Assembly (NCBI RefSeq): GCF_009193265.1
Contig: NZ_VZZZ01000002.1
Span: 183,824 to 247,823 of the forward strand
DNA length: 64,000 nucleotides
DNA from: Marinobacter changyiensis
GTDB lineage: Bacteria; Pseudomonadota; Gammaproteobacteria; Pseudomonadales; Oleiphilaceae
Reading direction: 5' to 3'
Part shown: positions 56,989 to 64,000 of the stretch, piece after piece
Position numbering within the stretch: the first letter of the stretch is position 1
How the letters are laid out: each line of letters opens with the position of its first letter
Made by a program: the position numbers and the translations under genes
Notes under the pieces: generated by a model
Told to the model about the DNA's origin: nothing
Database searches by the model: none
What the model saw: only the letters and a program-made list of their open reading frames with translations

Positions 56989-57271
56989 GCACTTTCTGCA
57001 ATAAAGAGATCTGAGCTTTCCGACGGCTTCCGCGCAATTCTCCTGCAGCGAACTATGCTTGTAAAATCAACACAAGCGTCATGAGAAACTTTTGGAATAG
57101 GCAACGTTCTGCTGCGAAGTGCCTTCGTAATTAGGACGTTAGTCTAATTCATAGACCTGCACTGTGCGTGTTGAACTAGGAGGATCAGCCTACTAATGCC
57201 CTACGGCGCAGGTCGCTCTGTTCAAATAATTCCGATAATGACAACAGACTCATAAAACTGGGGAGCATATA
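56989..57271 (+). promoter_or_regulatory. acs upstream region with inverted repeat
   Basis: About 280 bases between the reductase terminator and acs. AATTAG at 57129-57134 and CTAATT at 57144-57149 form a perfect 6-bp inverted repeat with a 9-base spacer; GAC and GTC extend it with a one-base offset. It lies 122 bases before the start, a sensible distance for an activator site such as that of the LuxR-type regulator encoded downstream. No clear sigma-70 promoter was identified. Confidence 0.4.
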
Positions 57272-59218
<1,947 letters not shown>

Positions 59219-59260
59219 CGTATAACGTCACCAAAGCTTACATCGCAAGGAATCGGTTGA

Positions 59261-59926
59261 ATGGCCCAACACATTATCATCGCTGACGATCATCCGCTGT
59301 TTCGTGCTGCATTGAGGCAAGCGGTGAATCAGGCAGTGCCGGATGCTCTGGCGGTTGAAGTCGAGAGCATCAAGGCATTGCAGGATGCGGTTGATGCGCA
59401 CCCGGACGCAGATCTGGTTCTGCTGGATCTGAACATGCCGGGTGCCCACGGTTTCTCGGGGCTGGTGTTTATGCGCGGCCAGTACCCCGGGCTACCCGTG
59501 GTGGTGGTGTCAGGCTCCGAAGAATTGCAGGTGATGCGTCGTTCCATCGATTACGGGGCGTCCGGCTTCATACCGAAGTCGGCGCCCCTGCCAACCATCA
59601 CCCGGGCGATCCAGGATGTGCTGGGTGGTGATGTCTGGCTGCCAGAAGGTGTGGCGGAGCGCATCGAACGCCTCCAGGGTGATACCACTGACTTCTCCGA
59701 GAAACTGGCATCGCTCACGCCCCAGCAGTTCCGGGTGTTGGGTATGCTGGCGGAAGGGCTGCTGAACAAACAGATCGCCTATGATCTGGATGTGTCGGAA
59801 GCCACTATCAAAGCCCATATTACTGCAGTATTCCGAAAACTTGGGGTTCGCAATCGGACTCAGGCCGTGATTGCCATTCAGCAAATGGAAATTGATCCTT
59901 CCGATACGTCTTTGTCAGGTAGTTAA
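59261..59926 (+). CDS. LuxR-type response regulator (ErdR/AgmR-like)
   Basis: A 221-residue two-component regulator with a receiver domain (about 4-120, phosphorylatable D56 in LVLLDLNMPGAHG) and a C-terminal NarL/LuxR helix-turn-helix (about 150-210, SLTPQQFRVLGMLAEGLLNKQIAYDLDVSEATIKAHITAVFRKLGVRNRTQAVI). AAGGA precedes the ATG. The resemblance is to the ErdR/AgmR regulators that activate acs and alcohol oxidation in Pseudomonas, and it sits right after acs here. The cognate kinase is not in this window. Confidence 0.88.
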   Translation: MAQHIIIADDHPLFRAALRQAVNQAVPDALAVEVESIKALQDAVDAHPDADLVLLDLNMPGAHGFSGLVFMRGQYPGLPVVVVSGSEELQVMRRSIDYGASGFIPKSAPLPTITRAIQDVLGGDVWLPEGVAERIERLQGDTTDFSEKLASLTPQQFRVLGMLAEGLLNKQIAYDLDVSEATIKAHITAVFRKLGVRNRTQAVIAIQQMEIDPSDTSLSGS

Positions 59927-60004
59927 CGTCCTTTGGTCTTGCCTGTCCGTGCTCCGCCATCCATGGCTCCGTACGGTTTTGGAAAGACCTCTCCGCTTAC
60001 TTTG

Positions 60005-60562
60005 CTATTCATCAGTAGATGCGTTCCAAAGCTTCTGCCAGCCGACCTTTCCCAGTTTCTCCAGTGCTGCAATATTCGCTTCGTAGATTGCGTCGGTATT
60101 TTCCATGCTGTCGACGGCCTTTTCTATGCTGCTTTCCCGAAGTATGTGCAAGGTCGGGTAGGGGGAGCGGTTGGTATAGTTCTCCAGATCGTCCGGCTGG
60201 GTGTCGGCAAACCGGTACTGGGGGTGAAAGCTGGCAATCTGCAGGGTCCCCTCAAGGTCGAGCATTTCGACCACCTGGTTTGCGGTCTGCAAGAAATCAT
60301 TGAAGTCCTCGAAATCCGTTAACACCTGTGGGTGTATCAGCAGTGTGGTCTCAATAGTCCGTGGCGGACTGGCCAGGACGGCTGTGAGGGCGGCAGTGAG
60401 GTCTTCCAGCAACGCTTCCGGTGTCTGAGCTTCAGAGACTTCAAAGTGCACCTGACCTTTCAGGTAGGGCGCTCTGGCAAAAGGGCAGAGGTTCAGGCCG
60501 ATAACGGCTTTTTCCAACCAGAGTCGGGTGGCTGCGATAACGTATTGGGCGTCCAGGATCAT
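60005..60562 (-). CDS. DUF1415 family protein
   Basis: A 185-residue protein of the DUF1415 family, a conserved bacterial group of unknown function. It shows ATRLWLEKAVIGLNLCPFARAPYLKGQVHFEVS near the N-terminus, with a conserved single cysteine in NLCPFA, and LQIASFHPQYRFADTQPDD and NRSPYPTLHILRE in the middle, both characteristic. ATG 60562 was chosen; a start at 60598 adds twelve residues. It is convergent with the response regulator and divergent from the desaturase gene. Confidence 0.85.
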   Translation of the reverse strand: MILDAQYVIAATRLWLEKAVIGLNLCPFARAPYLKGQVHFEVSEAQTPEALLEDLTAALTAVLASPPRTIETTLLIHPQVLTDFEDFNDFLQTANQVVEMLDLEGTLQIASFHPQYRFADTQPDDLENYTNRSPYPTLHILRESSIEKAVDSMENTDAIYEANIAALEKLGKVGWQKLWNASTDE

Positions 60563-60683
60563 AAAACGGGTGCTTGGTAGTGGGCGTGACCGGATCATAT
60601 CGGTTTGGGTACAGCATGTCTTTTTTGACCTTCATCAAAAATTAATCCAAATGCCATTGTGCTGTCACCGCTGTTTCTGTAAA

Positions 60684-60707
60684 TTCAGCTTACAAATGTA
60701 CGCTGAA
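60684..60707. promoter_or_regulatory. Near-palindromic operator before the desaturase gene (FabR/DesT-like)
   Basis: TTCAGCTTACAAATGTACGCTGAA matches its own reverse complement at 20 of 24 positions. The core AGC-x-TACA-xx-TGTA-x-GCT resembles the FabR/DesT-type sites known to control unsaturated fatty acid genes. It ends 12 bases before the desaturase ATG, well placed for repression. Confidence 0.6.
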
Positions 60708-60719
60708 GTTTATAGGTGA

Positions 60720-61814
60720 ATGATGAATGCTGCTGTTAAACCCGAGAATTTAAGGCCTGAACGTTATGGGATGCCGGACGAGCGTGCGCTGCGTGATCGT
60801 ATGCGCAAGGAGCTGCCAGCGGATACCTTCCAGACTCAAACCTGGCGGGTGATCTGGTTTTTACCGTTGCAACTGGTGATCTGGGGCGGTATAGCAACCA
60901 TTCTGACGGCGGGGTTGCCCTGGTATGCCAACGTGCTTATCGGCTTGGTGGTGGGGCATACCATTGGCTCCCAGGCCTTGCTGGCCCACGAGGTGCTGCA
61001 CGGTTCCATGGGCATGAGCAAGCGCTGGCAGAACTTCTTCGGTTGGCTGGGGTTTGGTCCGATGATTGTGCCACCGGAGTTCTGGCGTAAGTGGCACAAT
61101 GTTGTTCATCACGGCCACACCAATATGGGAGATTCGGACCCTGACAGTTTTGGAACCCTACGCCGTTACAAGATCGATCCGAAACAGAAGAAGTTCACCA
61201 GGCTGGCGCCGGGCTCCCGTACCTGGTACAGCTACCTGTTCCTGACTTACTCCTTCAGCTTTCATGCCCAGTTGGTGCTGTGGTTCCAGGCAAAACGCCG
61301 TAAACAGTTCCGGGGCATGAACCGTCGCAAAGCCATCATTCAGAGTGGGGTCTGTGTTGCCGCCTGGCTGGCACTGGCGGTCATTTCCGGGCCGCTGGCG
61401 CTGTTCACCGTCGTGATCCCGTTTATGGTGGCCAATGCTCTGGGTCAGGGTTACATTCTGACCAACCACTTTTTGCGGCCCCAAACAACGACCAATAACC
61501 CGTTGGACAACTCCATGAGCGTGCGCACGTTGCCCGTTCTTGACCGTTTGCATTATCGGTTCAGTCACCACATTGAGCATCACTTCTTCCCCAAGATGGC
61601 CTCCAACAAGACGCCTCGCGTCAGGGCCTGGCTTGAGCAGAATTACGGTGATCGTTACGTGGCACCCTCGCACTGGAAAGCGATCAAACTGCTTTACTCC
61701 ACACCGCGGGTGTACAAGTCTTCAACCGTGCTGGTAGATCCGAATCACCCGGAGCGTGAGTTCGATCTGCTGCCATTGCAGCAGGAAATGAGCGCAGCAG
61801 CGCGACAGGATTAA
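60720..61814 (+). CDS. Membrane fatty acid desaturase
   Basis: A 364-residue integral-membrane desaturase that introduces a double bond into acyl chains of membrane lipids or acyl-CoA, using oxygen and a di-iron site. The three histidine clusters are complete: HEVLHG near residues 91-96, HNVVHHGHTN near 127-136, and HHIEHHFF near 281-288. Four or so membrane segments are spread around them. The start may be either of two consecutive ATG codons at 60720 and 60723. It is close to DesB/DesC-type desaturases of Pseudomonas, whose expression is also controlled by a palindrome. Confidence 0.93.
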   Translation: MMNAAVKPENLRPERYGMPDERALRDRMRKELPADTFQTQTWRVIWFLPLQLVIWGGIATILTAGLPWYANVLIGLVVGHTIGSQALLAHEVLHGSMGMSKRWQNFFGWLGFGPMIVPPEFWRKWHNVVHHGHTNMGDSDPDSFGTLRRYKIDPKQKKFTRLAPGSRTWYSYLFLTYSFSFHAQLVLWFQAKRRKQFRGMNRRKAIIQSGVCVAAWLALAVISGPLALFTVVIPFMVANALGQGYILTNHFLRPQTTTNNPLDNSMSVRTLPVLDRLHYRFSHHIEHHFFPKMASNKTPRVRAWLEQNYGDRYVAPSHWKAIKLLYSTPRVYKSSTVLVDPNHPEREFDLLPLQQEMSAAARQD

Positions 61815-61829
61815 CACCTGAAAATCCCC

Positions 61830-61866
61830 AAAAAGCCCGCCATCGATCAGATCGCGGGCTTTTTTT
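61830..61866. terminator. Bidirectional intrinsic terminator
   Basis: AAAAAGCCCGC (61830-61840) and GCGGGCTTTTT (61854-61864) form an 11-bp stem with a 13-base loop and T-runs in both directions. It lies between the convergent stops of the desaturase and the DUF1439 lipoprotein genes, so it can end both transcripts. Confidence 0.9.
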
Positions 61867-61880
61867 CAGTATCTGGGACG

Positions 61881-62435
61881 TTATTCGGCGGTGATAAATT
61901 CCAGCCGGCCCGGGGCGACCCGGATGTCCATGGGCACGATACCCAGCATACGTTGACCGAAGTCATTTTCATCCAGTCGATAGACCGGCACCGTTTCCAG
62001 CATCTGCGCCACTGCTCGCATCACGGTATCGGTGACAGGTTTGAGATTACCCTTGAAGTAGGGGGAGTCAATCCGGCTGTCCAGTAGCTGCAGTCGCCGT
62101 AAATACACGGCTTTCTCTTCGCTGTCATATACCGGAGCACCTTCCAGTTTGAGGATGATATCCACCGGAATGCGGGTCATTAACGCATTCAGGGAAACCT
62201 GACCTGTCAGGTCCAATACTGCTACATCCCGACCGTCTGGTCCGAGGGTTATGTCCGCATTGCTCAATGAAACTCCTAACGGGGACCCGGCCTGCATTTG
62301 CTGACGATCAAAATCCTTGATGGCATTTTGTAAATGACCTTCCAGTTGACCCTCGCTGATGGAATAAGGCGACAATGAGGCGCAGCCACTGAAGAACAGT
62401 ACGGCAAGCAAAGGCAGGATAAAAAGGCGTGTCAT
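61881..62435 (-). CDS. DUF1439 lipoprotein
   Basis: A 184-residue lipoprotein. The signal peptide (FILPLLAVLFFSGC) ends in a lipobox with C18 as the lipidated residue. The body fits the DUF1439 family (YceB-like), with a lipid-binding-type fold: ADITLGPDGRDVAVLDLTGQVSLNALMTRIPVDIILKLEG and YLRRLQLLDSRID. Function is uncertain; related YceB proteins are outer-membrane-associated. It is convergent with the desaturase and divergent from the HAD gene. Confidence 0.87.
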   Translation of the reverse strand: MTRLFILPLLAVLFFSGCASLSPYSISEGQLEGHLQNAIKDFDRQQMQAGSPLGVSLSNADITLGPDGRDVAVLDLTGQVSLNALMTRIPVDIILKLEGAPVYDSEEKAVYLRRLQLLDSRIDSPYFKGNLKPVTDTVMRAVAQMLETVPVYRLDENDFGQRMLGIVPMDIRVAPGRLEFITAE

Positions 62436-62524
62436 TATCGGAACTCCGTATAAAGACCTGTATCCTGAGACACCGGCCCGATTAGGGCAAGTGTGTATTT
62501 ATTAATGGCGGTACAGGAGCAGGC

Positions 62525-63127
62525 ATGCAAAAACTGACAGAGGCACTTGCCCGTACTTTTCGCGGGGTGGCATTTGATCTGGACGGAACACTGGTCAACT
62601 CTGGACTGGATTTTACGGCTATCCGGCGCGATCTCGGGTTTCCAGCGACTGTTGGTGTGCTGGAGCATATGGCCACCCTCACGGATGAGCACCAGCGTGC
62701 AAAAGCCCAAGAGGTGCTGCATCGTCATGAGATGGCGGGCGCCGATCGGGCGACCTGGATGCCTGGAGCGGAAAGCCTGCTGAAGGCATTAAATGACGCT
62801 GGCGTGCCGATGGCGATTCTTACCCGCAATAGCCGTGCCGCAGTGCGGGCCACCTGCAAAACACTGGATATTCCGGTCGGGCGCATACTGACCCGGGAGG
62901 ACTGTGCACCCAAGCCGAGCCCTGAGGGTTTGCTGAGGATAGCCCGGCATTTTGATTTGCCTGTTGAGCGGATGCTGTATGTGGGGGATTTTATCGATGA
63001 CCTTACCGCTGCACGCCGGGCAGGCATGGCGGGGTGTCTGTACCGGACAGAACGTAACCGGCGGCTGGCCCCGGAAGCGCGCTTCGTGATTGATCATTTC
63101 AAGGAGTTGAGGGTATTGCTCAAGTAA
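62525..63127 (+). CDS. HAD-family phosphatase (phosphoglycolate-phosphatase-like)
   Basis: A 200-residue hydrolase of the haloacid dehalogenase superfamily. The nucleophile motif is FDLDGTLVNS near residues 18-27, motif II ILTRN, the motif III lysine is in KPSPEGL and motif IV is VGDFIDDLTAA. The cap region is helical (about 30-90). Substrate cannot be read from the sequence; phosphoglycolate or another small phosphate ester is likely. It is flanked by divergent and convergent genes, so it is probably transcribed alone. Confidence 0.87.
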   Translation: MQKLTEALARTFRGVAFDLDGTLVNSGLDFTAIRRDLGFPATVGVLEHMATLTDEHQRAKAQEVLHRHEMAGADRATWMPGAESLLKALNDAGVPMAILTRNSRAAVRATCKTLDIPVGRILTREDCAPKPSPEGLLRIARHFDLPVERMLYVGDFIDDLTAARRAGMAGCLYRTERNRRLAPEARFVIDHFKELRVLLK

Positions 63128-63144
63128 AATGGCGGGGTATGGGC

Positions 63145-63336
63145 TTATTCGTTCTCGGCAGTTGCGGTGATTCTCAGGTGCCGGTCTTCTTCAAACACCG
63201 CGTGAATCAGGATTGGCTGGCAACAGACTTGGCAATCCTCCACATATTCCTGATCTTCCGCTGATGGGTCGACGCTGATTTCCAGCGTCTCCCAGCAGTA
63301 AGGGCATTGAATAGTGGCGGATTCCAGGGCGGACAT
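63145..63336 (-). CDS. CPxCG-type cysteine-rich small protein
   Basis: A 63-residue protein with two cysteine pairs, CPYCWETLEI near residues 11-20 and CQVCCQPI near 35-42, which would form a zinc ribbon. It fits the CPxCG motif-containing small protein family, conserved but unassigned. ATG 63336 is used because the frame begins there with the known family start; a longer open frame (to 63558) overlaps the aminotransferase gene. Its start lies only 4 bases after the end of the aminotransferase gene, so co-transcription is likely. Confidence 0.85.
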   Translation of the reverse strand: MSALESATIQCPYCWETLEISVDPSAEDQEYVEDCQVCCQPILIHAVFEEDRHLRITATAENE

Positions 63337-63340
63337 GGCG

Positions 63341-64000
63341 TCAAAACTGCTGCTTTGCCATCCATGGGATGATTCTGTCGAACGCTTCCTCGATGGTTTC
63401 GCACGGCGCCGAGAAGCTGAATCGCAGGGCATTGGCGGTATGCTCGCCAAACGCATCCCCCGGTACCACGCACACGCCGGTCTCCTTAAGCATCCGCAGG
63501 GCAAGGTCCGAACCGTCCACATGCATCGGCAGGTTGGGGAACGAGAAAAATGCACCACCGGGTTGATAGCCGGTCAGATGAGGGGTCCGATTAATCAGCT
63601 CGACAATCTTGTCCCTGCGCTCCCGGTATATATTGACCATGTCGGTAATGCATTGCTGATCACCGGTCAGCGCCGCAACACCCGCATACTGTGAGGGAGT
63701 GTTGGCCACCGACGTGGTAAACATATGAAAGCGCCGCAGGGACTTGATGGTGGCCTGGCTGGAAATGACCCAGCCGACCCGCAAGCCTGCCATGCTGAAG
63801 GTCTTTGAGAAGCTGCTGATACACATGATGTTGTCGAGGTCGACACTACAGCGCAGCACACTGGCGTATTCGTCTTCGTCGAAAATCAGATGATCGTACA
63901 CTTCGTCACTGTAAATCTGGATACCGCGATAGGCGCACTCTTCAACAATGGTCTCAATGGTGCTTCGTGGATAAACGGCGCCAGTGGGGTTGTTGGGGGA
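63341..64000 (-). CDS. Class I/II aminotransferase (N-terminus outside the window)
   Basis: A pyridoxal-phosphate aminotransferase cut by the right edge of the window; the last 219 residues are present. The visible part begins at SPNNPTGAVYPRSTIE, a hallmark of this fold, then YSDEVYDHLIFDE and the cofactor lysine in SSFSKTFSMAGLRVGW. The substrate-binding arginine is in LRFSFSAP near the end. Aspartate or an aromatic/alanine-type amino acid could be the substrate; specificity is not clear. The tiny CPxCG gene follows after 4 bases. Confidence 0.9.
   Translation of the reverse strand, partial: SPNNPTGAVYPRSTIETIVEECAYRGIQIYSDEVYDHLIFDEDEYASVLRCSVDLDNIMCISSFSKTFSMAGLRVGWVISSQATIKSLRRFHMFTTSVANTPSQYAGVAALTGDQQCITDMVNIYRERRDKIVELINRTPHLTGYQPGGAFFSFPNLPMHVDGSDLALRMLKETGVCVVPGDAFGEHTANALRFSFSAPCETIEEAFDRIIPWMAKQQF

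Overview
The window looks like a chromosomal core segment from a marine gammaproteobacterium of the genus Marinobacter or a very close relative. Three things point there. An alcohol-forming fatty acyl-CoA reductase (55404-56939) follows the Marinobacter wax-ester enzyme almost motif for motif. The gene order nadB | rpoE-mucA-mucB-rseC-mucD-lepA-lepB-rnc-era-recO-pdxJ and the run gacS | cysM-rlmD-relA-mazG match Pseudomonas-type gammaproteobacteria. The gene set is moderately GC-rich, with many GTG and TTG starts. I see no prophage, insertion sequence, CRISPR array, tRNA or rRNA gene. Coding density is very high.

Layout. 1-1.3 kb: end of the rimM-trmD-rplS ribosome operon, closed by a clear terminator. 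1.4-11.3 kb: xerD, dsbC, hom, thrC, recJ, prfB (with the RF2 autoregulatory frameshift), lysS, ung. 11.4-15.7 kb, minus strand: nadB, sdhE, cptA-like, ygfZ, an HDOD protein. 15.8-20.1 kb: the envelope-stress sigma factor with its anti-sigma system and the MucD protease. 20.5-26.6 kb: lepA, lepB, a DUF4845 protein, rnc, era, recO, pdxJ. 26.6-35.1 kb: the GacS/BarA hybrid kinase (minus), then cysM, rlmD, relA, mazG. 35.3-36.0 kb: a convergent pair of small paralogous proteins of unknown role. 36.1-43.8 kb: ppc, a YbaK-HDOD fusion, adk, tsaB, uppP, a small unknown gene, rsmJ. 43.8-48.1 kb: plsB (minus), nudC, murI. 48.3-55.0 kb is the most accessory-looking stretch: a solitary periplasmic binding protein, a REC-PAS-GGDEF-EAL protein, an HDOD-GAF-histidine kinase, and a solitary ParA/MinD-like ATPase with a long C-terminal extension. 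55.4-62.4 kb: fatty acyl-CoA reductase, acetyl-CoA synthetase, a LuxR-type response regulator, a DUF1415 protein, a membrane fatty acid desaturase and a DUF1439 lipoprotein. 62.5-64 kb: a HAD phosphatase, a tiny CPxCG protein and a truncated aminotransferase.

How it fits together. The envelope-stress sigma factor is encoded at 15.8 kb. I find sigma-E-like promoter sequences (GAAC(T/A)-type -35, 16 bp, TC-type -10) before rpoE itself and before dsbC, linking periplasmic disulfide repair to that sigma factor. The 55-62 kb block concerns acetyl-CoA and fatty acyl metabolism (storage lipid and membrane fluidity). It carries candidate operators: a 24-bp near-palindrome just before the desaturase start that resembles FabR/DesT-type sites, an inverted repeat before acs, and a 10-bp tandem repeat in the long leader of the reductase gene. 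Signal transduction is rich: three HDOD proteins of different architecture, one GacS kinase, one c-di-GMP enzyme and RelA.

The best candidates for something not well described are the HDOD-GAF-kinase/REC-PAS-GGDEF-EAL pair with its divergent ParA-like neighbour, the convergent small-protein paralogs, and the YbaK-HDOD fusion. Function is inferred from motifs only; no database search was possible.
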